Shown: piece after piece, positions 1-11,965 of the stretch | Position numbering within the stretch: the first letter of the stretch is position 1 | Layout of the letters: each line of letters begins with the position of its first letter | Notes under the pieces: generated by a model | The model's input: the letters and a program-made list of their open reading frames with translations, nothing else | Database searches by the model: none | What the model was told of the DNA's origin: nothing | NCBI RefSeq assembly: GCF_012489685.1 | Contig: NC_080044.1 | Span: 58,333,507-58,397,506 of the forward strand | Direction: 5' to 3' | DNA length: 64,000 nt | Source of the DNA: Lotus japonicus | Lineage: Eukaryota > Streptophyta > Magnoliopsida > Fabales > Fabaceae | Program-made: the position numbers and the translations under genes

Positions 1-743
1 AGATCCATGCTTTCCACAAGGTCTCACGCCTCAGTGGAGTATCACGCATTCACAAGGTCTCACACCTCCGTGAAGCTTCTCGGCTCATCCCTTGGATGGC
101 TAAACAAACTGCTCCCAGAGCGAATGAGTATCAACATACCCAAAACTCGAAATCTTCCCAACACTTGGATCCGACGACACTTCTCATTTTTCCAAAACTA
201 AACTTCAATCCAAAGCTTGCATCCGAGATTGTTATCTTTAATTAAAGGTTTAGAGGTTGTTTAATATCTTATGAATTTCTTTATAAAAATAGCTCTTTTT
301 AGTCTTATCGTATTCCCTATGAGTTTCAAAGTTCCCATAAACCCAAGTAATTCCCTGAGAAGGTCTCGATCCATTGGAGCATGACAAGGTCCGAACTCCG
401 TTCGTCCTTTTTTTAAAATTCTCTCAAAATCTCATAAAAATTCGGCATGACCTGCCCGCAATCCTCACTTTTCAGAATCTCAGGTACAAGTGGAATAGCA
501 TCATTGAAACAGCTCAACCAAAAGACATAAACAGCATATTCCAACACATCCTAAGTTAACCATGTAGCACATAGCATGTGAATCATTTAGCACACAATAT
601 CATGGCATCAAGTACTCAACAAGTTCGGCCGAAGCCTCAGAAATCATTTCAGACATTTAGCAATTAGGTGCATAACACATAAATCAAGTCGAATTTCATC
701 GACACCTAAAGCATTATCTAGTAATTCAGAGAGTAGCCCTCAC

Positions 744-821
744 CGGTGGGTCTTCCAGCTTCCTCCTCCAAATGTTCTTCAAGCTCTTCTCCTTGGTTTC
801 TTGGAATCTCCTCAAACGAAC
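744..821 (-). other. 78-bp exon-like segment, LTR A
   Basis: On the minus strand the segment is preceded by TTAAG and followed by GTGAGGGC, as expected for an acceptor and a donor. Its length matches the other eight LTR copies exactly. The frame using its first two bases as codon positions 2-3 is open and acidic (GSFEEIP, then EELEEHLEEEAGRPTG). Splicing is inferred, not shown. Confidence 0.55.
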
Positions 822-1622
822 CTTAAGCAAAAAATCACAGAAATCAACACCAAGAGTCAGAAACTCGGCAATCAAAGAGTCCTAGGGTTACACAGTACAC
901 TACTACCTCCGTGGTACGACAATCTAACGCGTTAAGACAAGTTTTCGAAAAATCGGATTCTCCTCCCCCCTTGATATAGCTCTCGGCCACTTTCCTTAAT
1001 TGGGAGGGTCGATTTTTCTTCGATCAAACTTGGTTCCTAGGTTAACATAAGCCGTAACTAAGACGGTTCTAGGCTCGGAAAAATTTTCGGATCGAAAACT
1101 GATATAGGGGTAGTTTGGTCATTATTTTTAGCTCAGAATTTCAAAATTGGATTTTTGAAAAACAAATTGGATGGGGACGTCCACAACGACGTTTATGACG
1201 ACAAATCCTACTAGCACTAAGCCAAGTCGATAGATTAGAGCGTAAAGGTTGCGACTTTGGCGAAAAATGGGTATTTAGGGTAGAAATTGATCCCGGCGGC
1301 AATTCGTCGACATATGACAAAATCTAATCCGCAGAACACGCTCAGGAGCATGCAGGGAAGAAGTTTAGACGCTGAAATCAACTGATTTGAACAGTTTTTC
1401 AAAAACCTCAAAATTTTGAACTCAGAAAGTCGCAGGAGAAATGGACAGAAACGACGATTCGAAGGAGAGTATAGATTACCTACCTCGAGGTCTTCGATTA
1501 GTGACGAACGGTGAAGCAAACGGGCAAGAAACGACGAAGATCCGGATCTCTCTCTCTCTCTAGAACTCGCGGCTTGGAGGGGTGGGGAAATGGGTTTTTG
1601 TGAAAAAAATCTAATTTTTCAA

Positions 1623-1632
1623 CTATTTATAG
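1623..1632 (-). promoter_or_regulatory. TATA box of LTR A
   Basis: CTATAAATAG on the minus strand, about 0.67 kb from the LTR start. The other GGCCC LTRs have a TATA box at the corresponding position. It implies a short U3 and a very long transcribed remainder of the LTR. Confidence 0.6.
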
Positions 1633-2408
1633 GTTTTGGAAAAAACGGAAAAATGATTTTTTTGCGATTCCGATTTTTCCTGCGCGTTCCTCTGCGCATT
1701 CTAAGATAGGTTCTGGCGACAGAATTCCAGAACTCAAAATAGAATTCTTGGAATTAAACCAAAAGATCCAAAATCGGCATAAGTCGGTGTAAGTCGGTTT
1801 ATCCCGAAAAACTACTTTTTGCAGTGATCGTCGGATGAGAAAACTTCCTTCTGAAGAAAGATTAGGAATGATGAGAGAAGTAGGGGAACGCGGGTGGAAT
1901 CTTCATTTGAGTTTCCGGATAGAAAAAGTCTTCATCGTCTGTCGATCTTAGGTTTTCCGAACTATCAGGGATTCCGTTTCGGCAAACTTCCGAGAATTGG
2001 AATTTGACGTTCGTACATTCCAGGATTTCGCATCGAAATGGTTGTTTAAGGACGGAAAAGAGAAGTTCTAACATTTCTCTGAGGATTTTTGGAATTAGTT
2101 TCCATCGTGTCCTAAAGCGTAAATTAACTATTCACTAATACCTTCGACCTAGGATTAAGCGTATGTTAGTCGTGCTATAACTCTTTCGGTTTTTCGATAC
2201 ATTCTTGGACTTTTCCTGAACCTCTTTCCTTCCCAAATTTATCTTAATCAAATAACTTATTTATTTTATTCACTTATCCAAAACGTTAAAACTTGGGCCT
2301 TACAATCATAACATCAACTCATCATCCTAAACAACATCAAATAAAGCATAAGTCGAATTTATCCACGCCTATCATGCAATCATAGCTAATATAGTAAGTT
2401 GCCCTAAC

Positions 2409-2486
2409 CTCGAGCTGCTCCGGCCTCGTAATCAAAATCTCCTTCACACAAATGCTCTGAAACTCCCAAAGTTCCTTCAACTGAAC
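2409..2486 (-). other. 78-bp exon-like segment, D 3' LTR
   Basis: Minus-strand segment preceded by TCCGAG and followed by GTTAGGGC. It is exactly 78 bp and open in the shared frame (GSVEGTLGVSEHLCEG, ending EAGAARG). It is the GACC-family counterpart of 35305-35382. Confidence 0.55.
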
Positions 2487-3275
2487 CTCGGAGAAAAACA
2501 AAGCAGAATCCAAACAAAATCGATTAGTTCGATCGCAATACAACACATAAACGATAGGCAAAGCATTAAAGCTTCAGAATACGACAATCGGGTACGAAAA
2601 GACAAGTTTTCGAAAACGAAAACTCCCCCCCTAAAGGAATAGCTCTCGGCCATTAAGGACAGCTCTTTTTCTTCGATCAAATCTGTTTACAAGGTAGTTT
2701 TAGTGTAAAACTAAGGCAAAGAAACTGTCGGAACAATTTTCGGACGATCGGATCAAAATACGGCCGTTCAGGGGCGTTTTGGTCCAAAATAAAAGCTCAA
2801 AACCTCAAAGTTATCAGTTCTGAAAACAAATTTGACAGCAATGATCATAACCACATCCGTGACAACAAATCCTAAAGGCACGAAGTCAGATTACGACTTT
2901 TCGACAGTAAAGTTTCGAAATGTGCGACAAAAAGGGTTTTGAAACAGTTTTTCAGATCCTGGACAGCTCGATCGCAATCGGCGATTACTGACGGAGGTTT
3001 TAGACTCTTGGGAACGTAGGGAAGATAACCCAAGCGAGAAAACAGGAAAAACGGACAGTTTTACAAAAAGCTCAAAACTGTGAGCACAGAAACGACTTCA
3101 GAAACGCAGTAGAAACATAAATCAGAGGTAAGAATCAAGCTAGTTACCTCGGTACCTTGAAGTAGAGACGAACTGCGCGAAGATCGGTCGAGTTTCGGCG
3201 AAAATCTCCTCTCCCTCTCTTCTCCCTAACTCACGACCCTCTTTGGTGGAAAATGAAGATATTTTTGCTTTTTCG

Positions 3276-3306
3276 CCTATTTATAGGCAGGCGAAATCGC
3301 GGGAAA
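3276..3306 (-). promoter_or_regulatory. TATA box and E2F-like site, D 3' LTR
   Basis: On the minus strand TTTCCCGC (3306-3299) lies just upstream of CCTATAAATAGG (3287-3276). TTTCCCGC matches the plant E2F consensus TTTSSCGC. The same arrangement occurs in G and I. Confidence 0.5.
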
Positions 3307-3976
3307 ATGAAAATTTCGCGATTCCGATTTTTGTAGCACGTTCACCGATGAATTCTAAGAGAGATTCTGACGTCATAATTCCCGAACTCAAAACATATCT
3401 CTGACATTTGGGAAAAACGATATCTAAAATCCCAAAAGCGGTGTAAGTTAATCTGTCCCGAAAAACTACTTTTTGCTGTGATGCTCAAACGACAAAACTT
3501 CCTACAGAAGAAAGATTGGAAATGTCGAAAAAAATCTGGCAACGCGAACGGAAACTTCGTTAGAAGTCCCGAATAGAAAAAGTCTTCATCCATCGCTCGA
3601 AACTAGGGTTTCGAAGCAAAGAAATTAGCGTCGGCGGACTTCCGAAAAGTGAATACTATCATGCGTACAGTCCAGAGTTCCGAAATGAAACGCTGGTCGA
3701 AGGAAAAATAAAGAGAATCTTTAAATTTTCCAAGGATTCGAAATCTCACTTAAAACGTTGCTCTAAAGCGAAATTAGCCTATTCTGGACACGCTCGCCAT
3801 AAAGCAGGTGTGCAGACAACTCGCACTAATTCCTACAGCGACTACGCAACATTCCTCAAGCAATTCCCGAACTTTCTTCTTCATTGATCTTTCTCAAACA
3901 TCAAACTCATGTCACGCTTACACTGATTCTACGCGTGAGTCGGAAATTAACTTGTTCTGGAAATCCAGGTCTTACA

Positions 3977-3998
3977 ATACTCCCCTCCAAAAAGAAAG
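3977..3998 (-). other. Polypurine tract of element D
   Basis: Minus-strand purine-rich stretch (CTTTCTTTTTGGAGGGGAG) directly before the 3' LTR start at 3976. The same tract precedes the 3' LTR of G at 40983-41004. It is the expected primer for plus-strand DNA synthesis. Confidence 0.8.
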
Positions 3999-4013
3999 TT
4001 TCGTCCTCGAAAC

Positions 4014-4046
4014 TCAGAGTTCTGCGAAAAGTCCGGAATACTGTTC
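4014..4046 (-). pseudogene. Last codons of the D polyprotein, split by the Copia insertion
   Basis: The minus strand reads ...EQYSGLFAEL followed by a stop at 4014-4016, matching the end of the G polyprotein (YPGLFAEL). The reading frame is broken at 4046 by Copia element B and resumes, degraded, at 19729. Confidence 0.75.
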
Positions 4047-5284
4047 TGAAGGTGCGAAAAACACTAGAAAGGGGGGTTTGAATAGAGTTTTTGTATCTCG
4101 GGTATACTTTTTAGCTTTTTCAAAACTCAAAGATAAAAACTAAGTGCTGAATAATAGGAAGTAAAGCACACGAGTATTTTATCCTGGTTCACTTGAGATA
4201 AAAGCTCAAGCTAATCCAGTCCACCTGTGAAGGTGATTTCTTCCTTCTTCTGATGAAGGCAATCCACTAAAATCAATGAGTGTTACAACTGCACTTTGCA
4301 ACCTGCTAAGTGACTAACAGTACACTGATTTTCTCACTAGTATCCTCTTAAGAAGCTGATCTACCGATCCTCTTAAGACTAGCTAAATACTGAATCAGCC
4401 TTGATTCAGTCCTCTCAAGATCCGACCAACCTTGGTCTCTTGATAGACTTTACAATGTGATGTAAAAGGTTCGGGTTTACAATAGGTGCTTCTTACAAGC
4501 GAATAGTAAACTCAGAAGTTTAAGAACAGTGAAGATATATTGCTAAGAGAATGGTTCGAATGTGTTGAATGTTTTCAGCAAAGTTTCTTAGCTTCTTTCT
4601 TCTTTCTTCAGCCTTTATATACTCCAAGACTTGTGATGTAGTCGTTGCTAGGGTTTTGTCCGTTGGAGTGGCAATTCTGTAATATCAGACTGCTAAGCTG
4701 AACAAGGTAGGTGGCGGACAGACTGAGACTGGTACGACGTTGTACTATGAAAGCGACCTGTCCTTTCACCGGTTGACTTGTGATCAAGGAGCTTCAGATG
4801 AGCGTTGGTGAAGCTTCTGATCATCGTCAGATTGAAGCTTGGATTCTTCTGACCATGCAACTTCTGCTTCTGAACAAGTTCCTCAGAACTTCTGATCGTC
4901 AGAGCTAGAATAGCCTGGGTCTTCAGAACCAACTTCTTGTAAGTCTTCAGAACTTGAGTCTTCTGCTTCTGGACCGTTCCACTGGAACATCTGGTCTTCA
5001 GAACTTCTGACTTGAGTTCTTTAGATCTTCTTGAGAGCTTCCATCTTCAGAACTTCTGAAGTATTTGCCACTGTTCAGGACGAACATGGTAGATTAAAAG
5101 GCTCTCTTTTTAGTAACCCTTGGTTCTTCTTCTTCTGAACGAATGGCTTGGGTCAGATTCAGAACCTGTTTGTCACAACTTAAAAAGACAAACGTTAGGG
5201 TACCACAATTGTTCATCATCACAAACCTTAATTGTAATCATCAAAACATAGAGATGCAGCCACTGATCAAACCTTGATCTTACA
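4047..5284 (-). repeat. 3' LTR of Copia element B
   Basis: 1238 bp; the minus strand begins TGTAAGATCAAGG and ends CACCTTCA. TATATAAA lies at 4621-4614 (minus). The palindrome TCAGAACTTCTGA occurs at 4883-4895, 4998-5010 and 5047-5059. Its outer end (4047) is also seen at 63688 in the right-hand duplicate. Confidence 0.92.
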
Positions 5285-5300
5285 ATCTCCCCCTTTTTGA
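5285..5300 (-). other. Polypurine tract of Copia element B
   Basis: The minus strand reads AAAAAGGGGGAGAT directly before the LTR start TGTAAGATC at 5284. Similar purine tracts occur upstream around 5445-5467 and at 5766-5786, the kind of repeated tract described in Sireviruses. Confidence 0.85.
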
Positions 5301-5910
5301 TGATGACAAAACAAGTATTTTGATGAACAATTTTTACACAATAAACTGAATACACAAGAGAGAATGGATCAGAGATTAAACTTATCCTTGTGTAACGGTT
5401 TGCAATGCTCTTTCTGAATCTGGGTTAACACCTGATTCTGAGCAAGGGTCTCCCCCTGACTCCCCCTGAATCTATGACTTGATGAATTTGTGAAGAATCT
5501 AGATTCAGAGTTTGGTTATGTGATCAGAATTTACGCTTGAAGAGATGTATACTCATCAGAAGTGATGGTTTCAGAACTTAGCGTATCTCACATAATGACA
5601 TAGAGTCTTGTCCAGATATAATTGGAATAAAGCGTTAGAAGCAAGATTAGTTCAAAATGTATTCCTTATCTGAGACGCTTGACAATATCTATGTGCTATA
5701 AGTATTGATACTTATTCTCCTCTACTGGTTTTATGTAATATAAAAATTTATCAAAACCAATTTATGTACTCCCCCTTTTTGTCATAATCAAAAAGAGTGA
5801 AAAACACAAAAAACAATAACAATAACAGAGAAGTGATGCAAATAAGATAGGTTATTATTATTGAATGGAGAAGAAGTACAAAGGACCGAGAGGAAGGAAG
5901 AAGACTAGGC

Positions 5911-6312
5911 CTAGATAAACAGGAAGGCACGAGAATTCTTCATGGAGAGAAGTTGAAGGTGGAGGGGACGAATGTCTATAGCAATTGAGGCTAACTGAGT
6001 AGCTAGTTCCTCCTTCAAGAGAGCATTCTCCTGGACCGCCTCTGGATCTGCTTCATATTCCAGAAGCATGCAAATGCCCTGGAACTGATCTTCAACGTCC
6101 TTCCGACGATTGGTCAGACGGAGGAGGTCATTCAGAACTTCTTGAAGGTTCTGAAGGCAGTGAGTCTGATGAGAAGTGAGCCAACATGTCAGAAGATGCT
6201 CAATCTTCTCAAGAGCTTGAGATATCTCAGAAGAAGATAGATTGACGCTCCATGGGAAGACTTGGTCGAATACCATAGTCTTGAGTTCAGAAATCAAATT
6301 GACAGTGGTCAT
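5911..6312 (-). CDS. Small ORF of unknown function downstream of env-like region in element B
   Basis: This is an intact minus-strand frame ending at 5911. The first ATG of the open frame is at 6441, but the segment before 6312 is hydrophobic and low in complexity. I prefer the ATG at 6312 (start MTTVNLIS), which gives about 133 residues. The protein looks helical: SSEISQALEKIEHLLTCWL, a leucine-rich middle, and an acidic stretch EADPEAVQENALLKEELA that could be a coiled coil. I see no catalytic motif. It lies between the env-like region and the 3' LTR. It is intact although env and pol are broken. I do not recognise a function; an accessory Sirevirus product is the simplest reading. Confidence 0.55.
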   Translation of the reverse strand: MTTVNLISELKTMVFDQVFPWSVNLSSSEISQALEKIEHLLTCWLTSHQTHCLQNLQEVLNDLLRLTNRRKDVEDQFQGICMLLEYEADPEAVQENALLKEELATQLASIAIDIRPLHLQLLSMKNSRAFLFI

Positions 6313-6559
6313 TTTGATGTGGAAAAGAGGAGAATAGATATGAATGGAGGAAAATGGAATTGAATTGAGAGGTAGAAGATAAACACAGTGAATATAAAGA
6401 AGAAAGGTGACAGAAAAACATGCAAGAAACTTATCAACCATAAAAGCGTGTAAGTTACGAAAAGGCGGTGCATTGAATCAGAATTGAAGTAATTAACATG
6501 GTTAACATGAATTAAATGAAGTCATAACAAATAAATTCATGCATGATAGAGTGAGGAAT

Positions 6560-9557
6560 TCAGAGCTTGGAAGAGGAAGGAAGGTTGTCCATTAGATACT
6601 TCATGATGGCTTCCATTTTGCTTGAGGACTCTGCAATTTGCTTGCTTTGCTCAGTCTGAACACGTCCTTGTTGCTCAACCATCTGAAATAACCGCTGCTG
6701 ATCATCTTGAATCCTGTCAATCCGGGCAGCTAGAACGGCAACTTCTGGAGCTGGGGCAGAAGTGGGAACTTCTGATGCTTGTGGATGAGTAGCAGCTTCA
6801 GCTTCTGAAGTCATGACAGTATCAACTTGAGTTGGCCCTTGCTTCTCAACCTCATGAATATCTGCATCTTCCAGAATGACTATACCATCAGTGCTTTCTT
6901 CTTCAACCTCTGCTGAAGGCATCTCAACATCCTCTGAGGTACATTCAGAGAGAACGCATGGTCTTTCAGCCGTAGCTCTTCTCAGAGATTCACAGACCTT
7001 GTGCAGCACTCTCTGTCTCTGCTCATAGGCCCTCTCAGATGCATCATGAACTCTTAGTCTTTTCTCCCTGCTAAGTTGCTTCTGAAGTTCATGAACCTTG
7101 CCTTCTGACCATCTCTCAAAGGCAGACCATAGACCATCAACCAGAGAGGCATCAAACTGATTATCAGTTACCTGATACAACCATTTCAGTCTTCTGGTGG
7201 CCTCTTCTGAAAACTCCTGAATGAGTTGAGTGAGAGTCTGAGGATGGAAGGAAGTGGCCAGGGTCAGAACAGGCTGAGGAGTCCTGGCAGCATTGGAGCT
7301 TGAAGCATTTGATTCTTCCATGTGCTCAGAAGGAGTAGAATCAATCTCATGGTCCTTCTCGAAGCCTGAGTGATCTGATTCAGCCATGTGCTCAGCTTCA
7401 GAGATAGTGTCTGACCTTTGCCTGGAGGTGACAGCCTTCTCAGGTGAAGTGAAACTCAGATCCTGTGAGTTGACTGCTGAATAGTTGGACAAGGACACAT
7501 AAGAGGTCTCAGCAGCATCTGGAATTTGATCTTCAAAATTGGAAGCAATTTGCTGAAGAGGCTTCACATTGAAAGGCGGCTCAAGGATCTGGACATCATC
7601 ATCTTCCTTTTCTTTCTCAGCAGGGATCTCACCAGTCTGGGTTATGAGAAAGGTGTGTGGAGTGGATGTAGGCTTGGGAGTGAATTGCTGAACTAAGGTT
7701 TTCAGAGTTACTCACTTTGAACAATGCCTTGAATGAAGGAATTGAAAGGAGGTACTGGTTCAGTTGGGATGGATGTGGAAGAGGTGTAAATTGGAGTGGA
7801 AGAGATGGCTGTGGTAGCTGTTTGGATGGTGGATGTAGGAGCTTGAGGTGCAGCTTGTGTTTGAGGTTGTGTTTCAGGGTGAGGTTCAGGTTGAAGAGGT
7901 TTGGTTTGGTTTGTGGTAGGCAGAGAGGTAGATATAGGCAGAGGTTGTTCAGGTATAACCACTAAAGCAGAATCAGAATTAATGCTTTCAGTAATTACCT
8001 TACTGGGACTTCTGATGGATGTGGTTCTGGTAAGTTTAGCAGCCCTTGCTGGATCAGAAGTTCTTTTAGATCTTCTTTCACGTTGTACTTCTGAAGCAGG
8101 TTCAGAAGCTTGCTCTGCAACTGCCTCTTTCTGTTGAATGGGACCTCTCAGAGGCAGCTTCCTTCTCCTCACCAAGTGTACTTCATCAGAATCTGTGGAT
8201 TCTTCAGCATCTGAGGTTTCCCTTATACCCTGAATCACATTCTGGATGATCTCATGGTCATCTTGCTCATCTTCCTCTTCCTCAAGAATAATTTTGCGTC
8301 TCTTAGCCAGAGGCATGTCTTCATCTTCAGTCTCCTCACTTGATGATTCCCTGATGGTTCCCTGATGATCACAGTCTTGGAAGCAGCCTTCTTCTTTGCA
8401 GGTTCCTCTATCAGAATCCCTTTGCCCTTAGGATCTGAGGGCTTGCTGCTTGTTGCTCTCCTGGATTTCCTGGTAGCCAGCTTAGGAGGACTTTCAGGAA
8501 GAGTGTTAACAAATTCTGTAAGGGTGATTGGATCACCTTGTCTTCTGAGCATCCTGACATATTCCAGAATGCATGCTGGATTGTCCTTCTTGGACCAAAT
8601 AGGAAAGTCATCAATGGGATAATCCCTCTAACGAACTTCATCAGAAGTGTCTTCTTTGGGAGCAACTTGAATTTTTTCAATGATCTGCATCTTCTTCAAC
8701 TTTGTGCCATTGAGAGCATCACCAATTGTCATGGCCAGATCTTCGTGGAGTCCAAGATCTGATAGAGTCTTGACAAGCTTGTTTTGGACGAAGATGTCTG
8801 ACAGCAGCCTTCCATACGGAATGTAGTATATGAACCTCTTGTTCTCAGAACCAGTTGTGGTCCTTGATTTCTCAACACACTCCTTCAGATAATTGAAAAG
8901 TAGGAATGGCAGACATATAAGCTCACCAGTTGAAATGTAGTACATGATTACCTTCTGAGTTGCATTCAGGTAATCAGTTCCTCCAGTTCTGGGGTGAATG
9001 CAGTGCATGAAGATCTTCTGCCAAATCTTCATCTCAGACTTCAAGTCCTTAATGCTGTACTTGGTTTTCTCGTAAGACCAGTTATCATAGAGCGCCTTGT
9101 TGACCACGGTCCTCATCCCAGCAACATTTGCTTCAACATTCTTGATCCTTTTTCCCTGCTGAAACTTCATACCCAGCAGTTTTGCTATAGATTCTTCAGA
9201 GATCACAATTTTCTTGTCCAGTACATGGGAGACGACGTAGTAGTCGTTGCAGACTGCGTTCTTCCAGAACTCGACAACCAACTTGTGATAGATTGGACCA
9301 CAGAGCCTGTTGAAGTACCCGGACCATCCTTGCAAATTGACTTGGTCCCTAATATCAAACCCATGTTGAGCAAGATTATCAAAATCAACTCTTGCTTCGC
9401 AGCACACACTCAGTTCTTCCACTTTCTTTGCACAGGTGACTACATTTGGTGCATTCAGAATCTTCTGTGCTTCCTCGAATCTTTGCTTCTCTTGATCTTT
9501 GGCAGTTTGTGTGGTAGAAGCAGAAACATTCGCCTTAGGTTTCCTCGATTTGCCCAT
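6560..9557 (-). pseudogene. Env-like region of SIRE-type element B, broken by one stop and two frameshifts
   Basis: The region runs from an ATG at 9557 (MGKSRKPKAN) to a stop at 6560. The first block (9557-8628, about 310 residues) has a globular domain with motifs such as LQGWSGYFNRLCGPIYHKLV and KIWQKIFMHCIHPRTGG, resembling the plant 'envelope-like' domain of SIRE elements. An in-frame TAG at 8630-8628 interrupts it. The frame continues through a Lys/Ser-rich part, shifts near 8340 into an acidic then Pro/Thr/Gln-rich stretch (8316-7708), and shifts again near 7710. It ends in a helical, coiled-coil-like tail (6560-7567, LAARIDRIQDDQQRLFQMVE). The position after pol matches SIRE1. No convincing membrane anchor is visible. 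The solo LTR C is inserted directly upstream of the start codon. Confidence 0.75.
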
Positions 9558-10264
9558 GATTGTAAGGCCCAAGTTTTTAAACTTATGCCAAGTAAATAGA
9601 ATCCTATTCACCCTTAGGGTTGATGTATCGTGAAGGGAAACCTGAACTAGAGTTTACTAAATGAAATAAATTTATGAAGGAGAAAGTTCAGGAAAAGTCT
9701 AAGGATCGTACCAAAGTCGATAAAAGTTATAGCACGATCGTTATACGCTTAAACCTAGGTCAGAAACCCTAGTATATAGCTAGTTTTCACTTTTAGGCAC
9801 GATGGAAGTTAATTCCAAAAATCTTCAGAGAAATGTTAGAACTTCTCTTTTTCCATATATCACAATCGTTTCGAGGCGAAACTCTAGGATCTACGAACGT
9901 CCGATTCCAATCATCGGAAGTTTGCCGAAACCGAAACCTTGGTATTCCAAAACCCTAGAATCACCCGACAATGAAGACTTTTTCTATTCGGAACATCAAA
10001 TGAAGAATCCACACGCGTACACCCATTTCTCTTGATGATTTCAATCTTTCCTCAGAAGGAAGTTTTCTATTCCGACATTCGATGCAAAAAGCAACTTATC
10101 GGGTAAAATAGTTTTACACCGACTTTGCATTAGTCGTTAAAAATACAAGGAGACCTCATTTTAGTTTTGGAATTCTTTCGCCAAAACATATCTTAGAATT
10201 CACGGAGAATGACGCCGGAAAAATCAAATTCGCGAAACTTTCATTTTACCGCGTTTTGCCAACC

Positions 10265-10274
10265 TCTATATATA
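10265..10274 (+). promoter_or_regulatory. TATA box of solo LTR C
   Basis: CTATATATAG, 0.7 kb into the LTR, preceded by a mutated version (TTTACCGC) of the E2F-like site seen intact in G and I. Confidence 0.6.
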
Positions 10275-11069
10275 GCAAGAAAGGTGAGAAAAATTACAAA
10301 AACTCCTCCATTTTCTCTCCAAGGCCGCGAGCTCCATAGAAGGAAGAGGAAGAAGAGCTTTTCTTCATTACTTGCTTGATCGTCGATTAATCAGTTGCTA
10401 CTTCAAGGTTTCGAGGTATAGTCGCTAATCCTTACCTCTGATCGCTTTTTCCATAGCTTTTCTATAGACTTTTCTGAGCTGATAGTTTTGAGGTTTTTGC
10501 AAAACTATCCTGAATATTTCATTTTTGATTCTAAACATCTTCCTTACATGCCCAAGATCACTTCTGCCGGATTAGATTTTCCGTAATGTCGCCGGAATCA
10601 ATTTATGCCTTAAATACCCATTTTTGGAGTAAAGCTTCAACCTTTAGGCTGAAAACTATCGCCTTAGCTTAGTGCTAGTAGGATTAGTTGTCATAAACAT
10701 CGTTAGTAACGTCCCTGTCAAATTTGCTTTTTGGGATTTCAGTTTTGAAAATTCTAAGTTAAAAATCATGACCAAAATACCCCTGCGACAGTTTTTGATC
10801 CGATAATTTTTCCGAGTTTAGAATACCCTTAGTTACGGCTAATGATAGCATAGGAACCAAGTTTGATCGAAGAAAAATCGAACCCTACAATTACCAAAAG
10901 TGGCCGAGCCCTGTAGGGGAGGAGGAGGAAAATTCCTTTTTCGAAAACTTGTCCTTTCGCGCTAGATTATCGTACCTCGGAGTATGTACTACTTCTGGTA
11001 ACCTTAGTAGGTATTGGTAGCTTAGTTTCCGATAGATTCTGATAGTAGTTCTGTGGTTTTACTCAAAAG

Positions 11070-11147
11070 GTGCTTTTGAGGAATTCTCTGAAGAACAAGG
11101 AGCTGGTTGTGAAGGAACGTTTGAGGAGAACGCTGGAATAACTAGAG
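11070..11147 (+). other. 78-bp exon-like segment, solo LTR C
   Basis: The segment is preceded by ACTCAAAAG and followed by GTAATGAC. It is exactly 78 bp and open in the shared frame (GAFEEFSEEQGAGCEG, ending ENAGITRG). Compared with LTR I (53756-53833), the first four differences (segment positions 14, 20, 23, 26) all fall at third codon positions of this frame. Confidence 0.55.
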
Positions 11148-11965
11148 GTAATGACAACTTACCTTGCTAGTTAATGCTTTAGGTGTCGACGCATTCGACT
11201 TGATTTACTGTTTATGCACTTGTTTGTGTTTGACTGGTAAAATGTTTTCTGAGGCTTCGGCTGACAATGTAGATGATTCATCTACTGAATGCTTTTGAGA
11301 TTGAATTTCGTGCTAAGTGCTAAGTGGGTAATTTAGGATGTGTGGTGCATGCTTTATATGCTAAGTGCTACGTGGTTATTGCATAATATGTGGATATATG
11401 ACATGCTGGTTGATTGGGCTGAGTTATTTATGCTTTTGCAATGAAATCTGAGATTCTGAATAGTGGGAATAGCGGGCAGGTCATGCCGATTTTATTTTGA
11501 GAGTTTTGAGAAAGTTTGATAGGACGAATGAGATTCGGGCCTTATTATGGTGTTTATGGATCGAGACATTCTCTGGAGTCATTTGGGGATTAGGAGATCC
11601 CGAGAACTTATAGGATTTGCGATAAGACTAAAAGGATATCATTTAGTAAAGAAAACTCATAAGACATTAAACAACCTCTAAATCTTTAAATAAAGATAAT
11701 AAGCTCGAAAGGAAGCTTTGGATGCAAATCTTAGTTTTTGGAAAACGAGAAGTGTCGTCGGATCCAAGTGTTGAGAAAGTTGAGAAGTTTTGAGTATGTT
11801 GATACTCTTGTGCTGTGGGAGCAGTTATGTCGTGGGGCTATCCGAGGGATAAGCCGGGAAATTGATAGTTTCCGAGTATGTCGATACTCTTTGCTCGCTG
11901 AGCAGTTTTTGACCATCGGATGGAGATGAGTCGGATGATTTGGAGATCATCATGAGATGCAGTTT

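Larger units (their letters stand above)
1..2304 (-). mobile_element. Partial Gypsy LTR, family GGCCC (element A), running off the left edge
   Basis: Read on the minus strand, this is the first 2.3 kb of a long LTR beginning TGTAAGGCCCAAG at 2304. It is homologous to solo LTR C (9561-13133), both LTRs of F and LTR I. It carries the family TATA box (1623-1632), the 78-bp exon-like segment (744-821) and a degraded hairpin cluster near 60-150. Its far end and any internal region lie outside the window, so solo LTR and full element cannot be told apart. It sits inside the 3' LTR of element D: the right-hand copy of that LTR (around 61965) is uninterrupted and shows the expected 5-bp target ATCAT. 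No coding sequence is supported here. Confidence 0.85.
2305..3976 (-). mobile_element. 3' LTR of Gypsy element D (U3 and leader start), family GACC
   Basis: The minus-strand sequence starts TGTAAGACCTGGATTTCC at 3976, directly after a polypurine tract. It is homologous to the first 1.7 kb of the LTRs of G and near-identical to 61966-63617. It contains a TATA box (3276-3287), an adjacent TTTCCCGC site (3299-3306) and the 78-bp segment (2409-2486). LTR A interrupts it at 2304/2305 and the rest lies left of the window. ATCAT at 2305-2309 is one copy of the target duplication for A. Confidence 0.85.

Noticed and set aside
7717..8762. Plus-strand frames opposite the env-like region
   Set aside because: Low-complexity shadows of the Pro/Gln-rich env-like part.
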